NCBI GenBank assembly: GCA_035651995.1
Contig: DASRER010000043.1
Span: 1-64,000 of the forward strand
DNA from: Terriglobales bacterium
GTDB lineage: Bacteria > Acidobacteriota > Terriglobia > Terriglobales > Acidobacteriaceae
Direction: 5' to 3'
Length of the DNA stretch: 64,000 nt
A program made the translations under genes and the position numbers. Within the stretch, counting starts at the first letter, position 1; the number at the start of each line of letters is the position of its first letter. Positions 50,322-58,691 of this stretch are shown piece by piece. The notes beneath the pieces are model-generated. The model worked only from the letters and a program-made list of their open reading frames with translations, was not told the DNA's origin and made no database searches.

Positions 50322-51296
50322 CTAGCCTTCGGGCCTCGCGCCGGCCAGCAGAAATTTACCGTCCTCCGACTTCGCGCGGAGCTCCACTCTGAACCCGCCA
50401 TCTTCAATGAGCCGAAAAAACGCCGTTTCGTCGTATTTCACTGAGCCCGACATGCGCAGGAGCTCGCCCTTTTTCAGCCCCAGCTCCCGCCCGGCCACGT
50501 TCAGGCGCAAGTCCCGCGCGGGCACGAAGTACTTCACCACCTCGTGCAAGCCTTCGCCGGCCCGCGCGCTGCTCAGCTCGAACACCAGCTTGCCGTCGCG
50601 TCCCTCTTCCAGCCCGAGCCCGGCGAGCGGCGAAAAGGCAAAGCGACGGTTCACGGGATGGTCGTAGCCGCGCAGGGTTTCTTCACCCGCGAAAACCTCG
50701 CCATCGAAGATCGTTCTATCGCCGGGACGCATTACCTTCTGCAACCGCGCCGGAAAGCCGGTCGGATCGAAGGCGCCCAGCGTGTTGCCCAGCACCGCAA
50801 AGATTGCGCCGCCATTGCCGGCGGCGATTCGGGCAAGGGAAGCGAGCTGTGCGGCGCTGGTGACGTCGAACTTCACCCCTTCGGCGCCGCATCCGGCAGC
50901 GAGCGCGCGGCGGCACGCCATCTCCAGCAGCGACTCGCTGAAGTCGGCGGCGACGTAACGCAAGCGGCGCCCTTTGTGCGCGAATCCGCGGAGCAGGGCT
51001 TCATCTTTGCTGCCGTCGCCGCAGCCCACGCCGCAGAGAACGCGGGCATCCGGCCACAAGTCCGCGAGCCGCGCGGCGTTGGCCGTGAGCACCTGCAATG
51101 CGCGGTCCGCGTTGCGGTAAGCCGGCGCCGAACCCAGGTCCACCCAGGCCTGCACCGAGAGCGGCAGCCAGTAGAAGAACTTCTCGTCGAGATACCGCTG
51201 CTCGATGGCGGCGGCAAAGTCGCGCGCTATCTCGGCCTCGGTGAGCATCACGCGGACCGGAAAGTCCTGATCGGCAGATTGCCATGAAGACGTCAT
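50322..51296 (-). CDS. EgtD-like SAM-dependent methyltransferase
   Basis: This 324-residue methyltransferase of the histidine-specific (EgtD, Methyltransf_33) family has a SAM-binding loop VLCGVGCGDGSKDEALL at about 87-102 and the family segment FAVLGNTLGAFDP at about 166-178. The C-terminal half resembles the EgtD substrate domain, with YDHPVNRRFAFSPLAG. EgtD trimethylates the alpha-amine of free histidine. Here the gene is divergent from a peptide gene whose three motifs each contain Cys-His, so a peptide or amino-acid substrate linked to that system is plausible but unproven. The start is taken at ATG 51296; ATG 51248 is possible. Confidence 0.82.
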   Translation of the reverse strand: MTSSWQSADQDFPVRVMLTEAEIARDFAAAIEQRYLDEKFFYWLPLSVQAWVDLGSAPAYRNADRALQVLTANAARLADLWPDARVLCGVGCGDGSKDEALLRGFAHKGRRLRYVAADFSESLLEMACRRALAAGCGAEGVKFDVTSAAQLASLARIAAGNGGAIFAVLGNTLGAFDPTGFPARLQKVMRPGDRTIFDGEVFAGEETLRGYDHPVNRRFAFSPLAGLGLEEGRDGKLVFELSSARAGEGLHEVVKYFVPARDLRLNVAGRELGLKKGELLRMSGSVKYDETAFFRLIEDGGFRVELRAKSEDGKFLLAGARPEG

Positions 51297-51355
51297 GCAG
51301 CGGGTCGCAATTATTTTTCAGCGGTATTGTCGCATGGTGCTCTTTTGAGGCCGGC

Positions 51356-51386
51356 TTGCACGCAACGCGCGCCGCAGGCGTACAAT
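51356..51386 (+). promoter_or_regulatory. Candidate promoter of the precursor peptide gene
   Basis: TTGCAC (51356-51361) and TACAAT (51381-51386) are separated by 19 bases, slightly longer than ideal. Transcription would start about 50 bases before the peptide gene ATG. It lies in the 148-base divergent region shared with the methyltransferase gene. Confidence 0.5.
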
Positions 51387-51444
51387 CCAAGTCTTTAGGG
51401 ACTGGGTGCGCAGGGCAACTGCCACCTGCCCGAAAGGAGAAAGC

Positions 51445-51582
51445 ATGAAGGTTGTCGAAATCAGTGACGTGGCCCCGGCCTGCCACAACTTCAAACTGGT
51501 GGAGACGGCGGAGGTCGCTCCCACTTGTCACAGCCATTTCAAGCTCGTGGAGACTTCCGAAACAGCCCCCACGTGCCACTAA
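51445..51582 (+). CDS. RiPP-like precursor peptide with three AP(A/T)CH motifs
   Basis: This is a 45-codon gene with a strong ribosome binding site (AAAGGAGA, five-base spacing). After a short leader (MKVVEISD) the peptide has APACH at 10-14, APTCH at 25-29 and APTCH at 41-45, the last ending the protein. The first two motifs are each followed by FKLVET, so the unit is AP(A/T)CH-x1-2-FKLVET-x-E, repeating every 15-16 residues. All three cysteines are directly followed by histidine. It is upstream of a DUF692/MNIO oxidase and its partner, enzymes known to modify cysteine-bearing peptides. I infer it is their substrate. I do not recognise this precursor from a described family. Confidence 0.85.
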   Translation: MKVVEISDVAPACHNFKLVETAEVAPTCHSHFKLVETSETAPTCH

Positions 51583-51604
51583 CTTCCTGCTGACCTTGCA
51601 CCCA

Positions 51605-51651
51605 GACCTCCGCGGCGGCCACCATGGAGTGTCCCGCGGAGGTCAGTTTTT
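51605..51651 (+). terminator. Attenuator-like terminator between peptide and MNIO genes
   Basis: An 11-bp perfect stem (GACCTCCGCGG / CCGCGGAGGTC, 51605-51615 and 51634-51644) with an 18-base loop is followed by AGTTTTTC. It lies 22 bases after the peptide stop. Partial read-through would give more peptide than enzyme transcript, which is usual for such clusters. Confidence 0.8.
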
Positions 51652-51693
51652 CTGTGCAGGGGCGGCTGCACTGATGTTTGCGGCGGTTGGTCC

Positions 51694-52521
51694 ATGACGA
51701 ATGACCCGCGCGCGCTGCCGGAAGGACGCCTGGCGGTCGGCGCTTTCTACAATCCGCATCTCGCTTCGGCATTGCTCGAGGCGCGTGACGAGATTGACCA
51801 CCTCGCCATGGCCGATCCGCCCGCCGCCAACGACGCCCACTTCGAAACTGTTCGCGAGCGTTATCCGTTATTGCTGCACGACTACCTGGGCCAGCTCTCC
51901 GATCCGCTCAGTGAGCACGCGCTGGCGCGCGCCCGCGACTTGCAGCAGCGCTACCAGGGCCCGTGGGTGGCCGAGCACTTCCAGTGCCTGCACACGCAGG
52001 ACCACCGGCGCACGCTCGACTACGTCTTTCCGCCGCTCTACACGGAAGAGTTTTTGTCGCGCTTCGTGGCCAACGCCCGCATTCTGCGCGACGCGGTGCA
52101 GGCCGAGCTCGTGATGGAGAACATTCCCGGGTTCTTTTCACTGCAGCACGCGCAGATGAGCGAGCCCGAATTCCTGCGCCGCTTCTTCGACCAGACCGGC
52201 TGCGGCCTGCTGCTCGACCTGCCTCACGTGTGGCTGGCCGCGCACTACTCCGGTCGCGCCGCCCGCGAGTACCTGGCGCAATTTCCGCTGGAGCGCGTGG
52301 TGGAGATTCACGTGGCCGGCGTGGAGCACGACCACGACCTCGACGGGCCGTGGATTGCGCCGGCGGCGCCGTCAGAAGAGATCCTGGCGCTGGCCGTCTG
52401 GCTGGCTGAGCGCGCGCCCAAGCTGCGCGCCGTGACCTTCGACGCGTTCGCGCCCTCGCTCACCGCCGGTGTCCTGCTCGAATCGGTGCGCGCCACGCGG
52501 AGGGCGTTTGGCATCGCCTGA
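51694..52521 (+). CDS. DUF692/MNIO-family multinuclear iron oxidase
   Basis: This 275-residue TIM-barrel-type enzyme belongs to the DUF692 family (MbnB/TglH relatives), which use two or three irons to oxidise cysteine residues of peptides. Family pattern residues are visible: LLLH (H62), VAEHFQ (H95), VMENIPGF (E142), GCGLLLDLPHVW (D175, H178), VVEIHVAG (H206) and FDAF (D250). The part after H206 is histidine- and aspartate-rich (GVEHDHDLDGPW). The DLPHVW stretch differs from the DVNN pattern of many relatives. It is downstream of the Cys-His peptide gene and overlaps the next gene by 14 bases. Confidence 0.87.
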   Translation: MTNDPRALPEGRLAVGAFYNPHLASALLEARDEIDHLAMADPPAANDAHFETVRERYPLLLHDYLGQLSDPLSEHALARARDLQQRYQGPWVAEHFQCLHTQDHRRTLDYVFPPLYTEEFLSRFVANARILRDAVQAELVMENIPGFFSLQHAQMSEPEFLRRFFDQTGCGLLLDLPHVWLAAHYSGRAAREYLAQFPLERVVEIHVAGVEHDHDLDGPWIAPAAPSEEILALAVWLAERAPKLRAVTFDAFAPSLTAGVLLESVRATRRAFGIA

Positions 52522-53290
52522 AAAGCCTTCGCCGTCCGGCGACCGCGACGTGCAGGACGAGATCATCCGCTACCTCGCCGACGGTGAATTTCGCGCCCAG
52601 GGCAGCGCCAACCTGCCGCTCACTCCTGCCGACGCACAAAAAGCCGAGCGCTTCGCCCGCTTCCTGATCCGGCGCTACTACCGCGATCGCCTCGCGCGCG
52701 GCTTTCGCACGTCGCGCCTCCTGGCCGAGCACTACGGGCGCCTGCCCGAAGAAACAGTGGACCAGCCCGGCTTTGGCCCGCTCCTGGAAACCGGCGTCCT
52801 CGGCTCGTTCCTCACCTCGCGCATCGTGGCCCAGCTCGCCAAGCAACACCTGATGGCGCACATCCCCGAACTCGGGCCGTGGTGGTGGGACATGCTCCGG
52901 TACGACATTGCGTATTTCATGCAGCTCGCCACCTCCGATCCCGGCGCGCCGTCCCAGTTGCCGCGCCGCGGTACAAGCGCCATGACCGCGGAGCTGGACT
53001 GGTACCTGCCGCAAGTAGTTGGCAGTCTGCGTGCGCGCCAGGAACCGACACCGGAAATGGAACGAAAGTGGAGCCTGCTGTTCTCGCGCACGCACGGCGG
53101 CCGCGTGTACGTGATGGAAATCGATAGCGACGCCCTTTCGCTGTTCGAAGCGGTAGACGGGAAGCGCGCGCGCCAGGAGATCATCCACGCCTCCGGGGTG
53201 CGGCCTTCGATCGCCGAGCCCATGCTGGCGGACCTGGAGCGCATCGGCGCGGTGATCTTGCCGCAACAGGCAGTTTCGCCGGCCACATAG
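52508..53290 (+). CDS. MNIO partner protein with PqqD-like C-terminal domain
   Basis: MNIO enzymes usually act with a partner (MbnC/TglI type) that helps bind the leader peptide. This 260-residue protein follows the MNIO gene with a 14-base overlap. Its N-terminal part is helical (FARFLIRRYYRDRLARGFRT, WWWDMLRYDIAYFMQL). The last 70 residues resemble a PqqD-like winged-helix peptide-binding domain, with LLFSRTHGGRVYVMEIDSDA, LFEAVDGKRARQEI and MLADLERIGAVILP. I chose the TTG at 52508 (GGAGG four bases before it); a GTG at 52550 is possible. Family assignment is by context and pattern only. Confidence 0.75.
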   Translation: MASPEKPSPSGDRDVQDEIIRYLADGEFRAQGSANLPLTPADAQKAERFARFLIRRYYRDRLARGFRTSRLLAEHYGRLPEETVDQPGFGPLLETGVLGSFLTSRIVAQLAKQHLMAHIPELGPWWWDMLRYDIAYFMQLATSDPGAPSQLPRRGTSAMTAELDWYLPQVVGSLRARQEPTPEMERKWSLLFSRTHGGRVYVMEIDSDALSLFEAVDGKRARQEIIHASGVRPSIAEPMLADLERIGAVILPQQAVSPAT

Positions 53291-53355
53291 CCGGCGGCAG
53301 CACGGCTCCCTTCGTTCCTTCTTGTCCCTTGCGTTTAGGTTTTCCTTTTCGCAAC

Positions 53356-53386
53356 AAAAAAAAATAAAGACGTAGCCGAGCTACGT
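53356..53386 (-). terminator. Intrinsic terminator of the CADD-like gene
   Basis: On the minus strand, ACGTAGC and GCTACGT flank a three-base loop and are followed by CTTTATTTTTTTTT. It lies in the gap between the convergent MNIO-partner gene and the CADD-like gene and may serve only the minus strand. Confidence 0.85.
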
Positions 53387-53408
53387 TCCTATCGACTACT
53401 TCTGCCGG

Positions 53409-54110
53409 CTACCGAACGCTCGCCATCCGCTCCTGGCGCGCAGCGTCGATGCCGTCCAGCGCGGTCCACAATGCCCGCGCCGCAGCTTCCGCGGCGTCGA
53501 GGGCGGCTGCTTTCGCTGCGGGCGAATCGACCGCCGCCAACACCTGGTCGCGCCACACGCGTGAATGGTGAGCGTCAGCGGTGGTGTGCAGCGTGAAGTA
53601 TCGGCAGGTATGCTCGTCGGCGCCATAGCGCTCGCGCAATCCGCGCGCTTTCTCGGCCGCCACTCGCGGCACCTGCGACTCGTAGGCGTAGAAGCTGGCC
53701 AGCGCTTCCACGGGCGAGGCCTCGCGCGCCACGCGCCGGAAGTGCCATATCAGATCAGCCAGCTCCGGGAGCGGTTCGCGGTCCTTCACCTGGCCCGCAC
53801 CAGCGCCCATGCCCGAAGCGAACTGCAGCCACAGTTCATGATGCGGACGCCCGTCGGGAGAGTTCACACCCAATTCGTCGTCGCGGTTGGCACTCACCGC
53901 GGCGCATAGCTCGCCTTCCGGCAGCCGCGCAGCAAATTCGCCCAGGTACTCCGGGAAAGCCGCAACGTGGTGGTAGTAATCGGCGGCGTACTCGCGCAGG
54001 TCTGCGCGGGTCAGCGAGCCCTCCGACCATGCCTTATAGAAGGGATGGCATAGCAGGTCGTACTTCGCAATGCGGCGATCAAGTTCGGCAACGAAAGCAG
54101 CGTCGTTCAT
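53409..54110 (-). CDS. CADD/PqqC-like heme-oxygenase-fold diiron protein
   Basis: This 233-residue helical protein has a diiron ligand pattern: DDE at 77-79, HHELW around 90-94, YES with E144, and LHTTADAHH with H175, D179 and H181/182. This spacing matches the CADD protein of Chlamydia, which makes p-aminobenzoate from its own tyrosine. Y25, Y143 and K154 fall near the positions of the residues important in CADD. It could be a p-aminobenzoate synthase. Alternatively, as a diiron oxidase convergent to the MNIO cluster, it could act in that pathway; the opposite strand and its own terminator make that less certain. Confidence 0.82.
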   Translation of the reverse strand: MNDAAFVAELDRRIAKYDLLCHPFYKAWSEGSLTRADLREYAADYYHHVAAFPEYLGEFAARLPEGELCAAVSANRDDELGVNSPDGRPHHELWLQFASGMGAGAGQVKDREPLPELADLIWHFRRVAREASPVEALASFYAYESQVPRVAAEKARGLRERYGADEHTCRYFTLHTTADAHHSRVWRDQVLAAVDSPAAKAAALDAAEAAARALWTALDGIDAARQERMASVR

Positions 54111-54190
54111 TCGTGAGTTGACTCCGAGTGAGATTCAGAGAGTGTAAAGGTAAATTTAGCAGTTCGGCAATTGGCACGTCTCCAATCTCT

Positions 54191-54604
54191 TTACTCGCCC
54201 ATCACCTTCACGATCACTCGCTTCGACCGCTGCCCATCGAATTCGGCGTAGAACACGCGCTGCCACGTCCCCAGGTCGAGTTTGCCGCTGGTGATGGGGA
54301 GCGTCACCTGGTGATGAATGAGCAGCGCCTTCAGATGCGAGTCGCCGTTGTCCTCGCCGGTCCGGTGATGCAGATACTCCTGCCGGAACGGCGCCAGCTG
54401 CTCGAGCCACTTGTCGATGTCGGCAATCAGCCCCGGTTCATCGTCATTCACATACACGCCCGCGGTGATGTGCATCGCCGACACCAGCGCCATGCCCTCG
54501 CGCACGCCGCTCTTGCGCACCGCCGCCTCCACCTGCGGCGTGATGTGCACGTACTCGCGATGCTTCTTCGTATTGAACGTCAGGTATTCGGTGTGGAATT
54601 TCAT
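54191..54604 (-). CDS. yjbQ: YjbQ-family protein (UPF0047)
   Basis: This 137-residue protein of the YjbQ family has the signatures [36 protein letters not shown] and [16 protein letters not shown]. The family is annotated as secondary thiamine-phosphate synthase from suppression data in E. coli; the true role is unclear. The ATG at 54604 gives the normal start MKFHTEYL; the frame is open to 54637. It is a single gene between the CADD-like gene and the M48 protease, on the same strand as both. Confidence 0.92.
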   Translation of the reverse strand: MKFHTEYLTFNTKKHREYVHITPQVEAAVRKSGVREGMALVSAMHITAGVYVNDDEPGLIADIDKWLEQLAPFRQEYLHHRTGEDNGDSHLKALLIHHQVTLPITSGKLDLGTWQRVFYAEFDGQRSKRVIVKVMGE

Positions 54605-54640
54605 GCGGGGAAGGATAAACGAACACGCGGCGCGCAATGG

Positions 54641-55615
54641 TCAACGCCCGGTGTCGCGGCGCAGCATACCGGGAACAACGCATGGCGGAGGGGCCGGTTT
54701 TTGGGGGTTGGCCGGGCGTGACCGACGGCGGAGCGTCGACAGCTGCTCACGTCCGGCGCTGCAATCGAGTTCCAAGCTGCGCTCGGCGCGTGCGGGCCAT
54801 CCCTTGTCATTGATCAGGGCACGAATTGCCTGCTCGCGCTCGCGGGCCAAAGGATGCGAGCGGAAATATCCCGCGAGCAAGTCCCCGGCAATGTGCAGTA
54901 CTTCGCCCGCGGGCGACGCCGCTTTGCGAGTAGGGGTGGCGGGCCCATACTTCTCAAACTTCTCAAACATCCGCAGGGCGCCCACGGGCGCGTAGCCGGC
55001 GAGCCATAGCAGGTTGACGCCGTCCACGTCCGCCTCCGACTCCTGTTCCTTCGCATAGCCCGCCTGGAACAACTCAATGGGAATGGCCGCCAAGGCGCCG
55101 CCGGCAGGCAACTTCTGCAGGGTGACACGCGTCTGCAGGCGCTCGGCGGCATGGTAGTGGTCAATGTGCTCGATCTCGTGCGCCAGAACGGAAGCGAGCT
55201 CGTCTTCACTGTCCATGAACGAGAGCAAGCCGGCGCCGATGAAGACATGCCCGCCGGGCACGGCAAAGGCATTGATAAAGCCGGCGTCTCCGATGTAGTG
55301 AAACCTATACGGAAGCTTGCGGTGGGCGAAGGCCCCCAGTCGCGAGCCGACGCGGCTGACATACGCTTCCACCGCCGCGTCGACCGAGGTGCGAGCGTGC
55401 CAGCGCCCCGCCATTTCATTTCCGTACCGGATCTCGTCTTCGTCCGGCATGCGGGTGAGCCGTGCGGGTATGCGTGTGGCTCCCCGTTCGCTGTCGGCGA
55501 TCGCGCTCAGCACCGCCTGTGCCCCGACCGGTGCTTCCGCCTTGCGCCGCTGGGCGACGATGATTGCGGCGACCGCCGACGCCAATACCACAAGCAGGGC
55601 GAGCCAGCGCTTCAT
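54641..55615 (-). CDS. M48-family metalloprotease, membrane-anchored or secreted
   Basis: The protein has an N-terminal hydrophobic segment (WLALLVVLASAVAAIIVA), then a zinc-protease domain with HEIEHIDHYH and the third-ligand ESEADVDGVNL. This is the M48 (BepA/YcaL-like) pattern, usually involved in outer-membrane or periplasmic protein quality control. FINAFAVPGGHVFIGAGLL is also typical. The product has 324 residues, with a Pro/Arg-rich tail. The start overlaps the end of the DUF2339 gene. Confidence 0.92.
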   Translation of the reverse strand: MKRWLALLVVLASAVAAIIVAQRRKAEAPVGAQAVLSAIADSERGATRIPARLTRMPDEDEIRYGNEMAGRWHARTSVDAAVEAYVSRVGSRLGAFAHRKLPYRFHYIGDAGFINAFAVPGGHVFIGAGLLSFMDSEDELASVLAHEIEHIDHYHAAERLQTRVTLQKLPAGGALAAIPIELFQAGYAKEQESEADVDGVNLLWLAGYAPVGALRMFEKFEKYGPATPTRKAASPAGEVLHIAGDLLAGYFRSHPLAREREQAIRALINDKGWPARAERSLELDCSAGREQLSTLRRRSRPANPQKPAPPPCVVPGMLRRDTGR

Positions 55616-58611
55616 AAATATTGGCGGATAGTTTCACGATGCCGCGAATAGAGGAACGAAACCAGCATCAGGGCGCCGCCAAGAATGATGAGCGTAATCC
55701 ATTTGTCGCGCAGCGTCAGGTCCCAGAAGTCCACGACCGCAATCTTGCCCACGCAGAGCAGGAGCAGGCCAAGACCGCACAGCCGGAAGCTGCGTTCGCC
55801 GGCCCACAGCGCAAACAAAAACACGGCCACGCCCTCCAGGCCCCAGGAAACGGTGATCATGCCGCTGCGCGTGGTGAAGCCGAGCATGAGGGTGAGCAAG
55901 GCAACCGCGGAGAAGAACAGGGGCTGCTCGGGGCGGACGTCGCACAGGTATGCGAGCGGGCCCACGTCCGTTGCCTCGCGGTCGCCGAGCCGCATGGCGG
56001 CCGCCATCGCCGCCAACAATCCCGCTACGGCGACGCCCGTCGTCAGCGAGCGGCTGTGCCAGGGCGTAACCGAGAAATACGGGAGTTGCAGCAGGTTGTA
56101 CGTCAATCCGCGAACCGCAACCGCACATCCAAGCAGCACGCCCTGGTGCAGAAATGTGCGACGCGACGTTGCCCACGCCACTATCACCAGCGCGAAGGCC
56201 ACGCCGGCCCACGCCGCCGCCACCCAGTCGCGGTCCAGTTCGAAATAAGACAGGGCGACCAGCGTCGTGGTTCCCAGCCACGCATAGAGGTTGCTGAATA
56301 AGCGCGCCTCTCTCGGATGCTGCTCGGCCAGTGTTGCCACGCGTGTATAGGCGTAATAAAGGACCAGGGCGACCGGCACGGTAGTGTAGAAACGCGGGCT
56401 GATCTCGCCCGGCGCGCCGTCTGCGTTCAGATTGACGAAGAGAATCCGGACAAAGGCGGCCACCAGCGCCGCGTATCCCTGCCAACGCAAGTGTCGTGAT
56501 CGAAGAGGGATGCTCGTCTCAACCAAGACCAAGCCGAACGCGGCCCATGCCGGCGCGACCGCAACCGGGCGCAATTCATACCAGACGAGCAGCGCGACGA
56601 AAAATGACGCCGCCCATGTGAACCCCGGTGCGATGCTGACCGGGCCCAGCTTGCGTGGCCGCAGGGCGGCGGCCAGCGCGTAAAGCAGCGCAGCCGCCAG
56701 CGCCAGTGTGAGCAGCCGCTCCGAGACGCCGTGCCACGATGTTTCCAGTTGCGTGTTCACGGCCAGCGTGCGGGCGGCGGCGATGGTCGCGAAGGCCACG
56801 GACTGCAGCGTCAGGTCGGTCTCATCGAGCGCGCGGGCCGCAACGGCCATCAGCAGGGCCGCCGCCAGCCAGCCCGGCCCCACCCACGCGTCAGACGCCG
56901 CCAGACCGATCGCCACCAGGACGGCGGCGGCGCCGAAGTGGGAGATCGCGCGCAACGCCGCGTGATCAATGCCCTCGGCAAAGAGCGGCCGATTGCGCCG
57001 GCCGAACCATAGAGCGTTGAGATAGAAGACCGCAGCGGCGACGGCCAAGGTCACGCTCACGTGCCAGTTGTTTGCGTGGTAAGCGCGCGGCGCCTCCCAG
57101 ACAAAGAGGTATGCGGTCGTGACCGTCGCGACCAGCATCCCCAAGCGCCGGAACACCAGTTCGCGCAGCCAGAGGCCGGCCAGAAACAGCGCCTCCGCCT
57201 CCACCAGCCACAGTACCGCCAGCGACGACCCCGAGTAGCGGAACGGGATGGCCGCCACCATCAGCGTTGACCCGATGATCGCAAGTACCACAAACGGCGT
57301 GCGGCGCCGTCGCGCGGCGGGCAGTTGCGCCAGCAGGAATTCGACTGCACCCAGCAGGAGCAGGAACCGGTACGCCCATTCCGGATGCGCCGACTGGTAC
57401 TTCATCAGCCCGAGAAAGAGCGCGCCGTTCAGGATGGCGGCGACGGTCGAGATCGTTTCCTGTTCCTCGTCAATGTCGCGCCGCAGCAGGTAGGACGCGC
57501 GAAAGATCGCCCAGTAGAAAGCAAGCAGGCCCGCACTGATCATGAACTCCGGAAACGGCGGCCGTGGGTAGGGCAGCTTCTCGATGACCGGCCTGAGCCA
57601 CAGGTAGTGGTCCAGGAACGCCGCCAGAATTCCGAAGACCTCCAGTTGGTACCAGCGCCGCCGCAGTACCAGCACAACCAGGCCGAGCGATAGGATCGCG
57701 CCAGCAGCGAGGCTCAGCCCGACGGAACGGTGAATGGTCAGTGTAGCGAACCCGAGCAGGAAGGCGACGCCGGTTACTACCTGCGAGTCATACCGCAGCG
57801 TATGCCACACCATGCACGCCGCGATGGCCAGCGTGAGCACGAGGTCGGCGGTCTGCGAGTCCAGCACGTGCGCCGCCGGCACGTAGTACATGGCATACGC
57901 AACAAAATAAATCAGTGCCCATCCGCCGCCGATCAGCGCGCGCGCCGGAATCCGGTACCGCTCGTTGCGCTCCAGCCATACCCCGCCGCCGAGCATGACT
58001 GCCGCGACCAGGAAGCCGACCACATCCTTGCCGGCTGGGCCAAGGTTCTTGAGTTGATACGCCAGGAAAAATGCAACGCCGAACACCAGGATGGTGACTC
58101 CCAGCTTGTTCAGCCAGTTCGCGCCCAGCGTTTCCTCAATGTCGAACGACTTTTGCGGATTCGTTGATTGCTCACCAAGCGCGGCGAAGGGCATCGTCGG
58201 CGCTTCGCCTGGCGGGGACGATGTCGGCGGCGAAGCGGCAAAGCGACCTTCAATCGCAACCGGCGACGCAGGTTCCGGCGCGATCGCGGCGGGCTGTTCG
58301 ATGGCTGGCGCAGCAACTTCAGCGGACGCCTGAGGCGGCGGTCCCGGCGCTGCCGGCGTCACTGGCGGCGCAGCGGCAGGTTCGGCGGCGGCGGTGCGCT
58401 GTTCTGCCTCAATGACGGCGCGCGCCTCGCCGCCTAGCGCCTGCTCAAGGGCGTAGATGCGCGCAGTAAGGTCGCGCCAGCGGGTTTCCCAAGCGGCAAA
58501 TTCCTGCCGGCTCCTGCGCTCCGCACGGGAGACGTAAATTATCGCGATGACTGCTGCGATAAAAGCCAGGAACGCGCCCAAAGCTCCCCCTGCAACGGAA
58601 CGGCAGTGCAA
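55612..58611 (-). CDS. DUF2339 multi-spanning membrane protein
   Basis: This is a very large membrane protein (999 residues) with more than 20 hydrophobic helices after an N-terminal coiled-coil-like region (about 25-70) and an Ala/Pro/Glu-rich linker (about 70-150). The first core helices (LGANWLNKLGVTILVFGVAF, then GKDVVGFLVAAVMLGGGVWL) match the DUF2339 family, whose function is unknown. Its stop overlaps the M48 protease start (ATGA), so they are likely co-expressed. Confidence 0.88.
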   Translation of the reverse strand: MHCRSVAGGALGAFLAFIAAVIAIIYVSRAERRSRQEFAAWETRWRDLTARIYALEQALGGEARAVIEAEQRTAAAEPAAAPPVTPAAPGPPPQASAEVAAPAIEQPAAIAPEPASPVAIEGRFAASPPTSSPPGEAPTMPFAALGEQSTNPQKSFDIEETLGANWLNKLGVTILVFGVAFFLAYQLKNLGPAGKDVVGFLVAAVMLGGGVWLERNERYRIPARALIGGGWALIYFVAYAMYYVPAAHVLDSQTADLVLTLAIAACMVWHTLRYDSQVVTGVAFLLGFATLTIHRSVGLSLAAGAILSLGLVVLVLRRRWYQLEVFGILAAFLDHYLWLRPVIEKLPYPRPPFPEFMISAGLLAFYWAIFRASYLLRRDIDEEQETISTVAAILNGALFLGLMKYQSAHPEWAYRFLLLLGAVEFLLAQLPAARRRRTPFVVLAIIGSTLMVAAIPFRYSGSSLAVLWLVEAEALFLAGLWLRELVFRRLGMLVATVTTAYLFVWEAPRAYHANNWHVSVTLAVAAAVFYLNALWFGRRNRPLFAEGIDHAALRAISHFGAAAVLVAIGLAASDAWVGPGWLAAALLMAVAARALDETDLTLQSVAFATIAAARTLAVNTQLETSWHGVSERLLTLALAAALLYALAAALRPRKLGPVSIAPGFTWAASFFVALLVWYELRPVAVAPAWAAFGLVLVETSIPLRSRHLRWQGYAALVAAFVRILFVNLNADGAPGEISPRFYTTVPVALVLYYAYTRVATLAEQHPREARLFSNLYAWLGTTTLVALSYFELDRDWVAAAWAGVAFALVIVAWATSRRTFLHQGVLLGCAVAVRGLTYNLLQLPYFSVTPWHSRSLTTGVAVAGLLAAMAAAMRLGDREATDVGPLAYLCDVRPEQPLFFSAVALLTLMLGFTTRSGMITVSWGLEGVAVFLFALWAGERSFRLCGLGLLLLCVGKIAVVDFWDLTLRDKWITLIILGGALMLVSFLYSRHRETIRQYL

Positions 58612-58691
58612 TCCGCCCTTGCAGCAGCCAGTTTAGTCGCATAGCAGCATGTACTTGCAAGTGAACGAATGTGTCACTCCTACCGCTGGTG

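Noticed and set aside
51452-51697. 81-codon open frame overlapping the Cys-His peptide gene in another frame
   Set aside because: It runs through the terminator hairpin and has no good start; the 45-codon frame has the ribosome binding site and the internal repeats.
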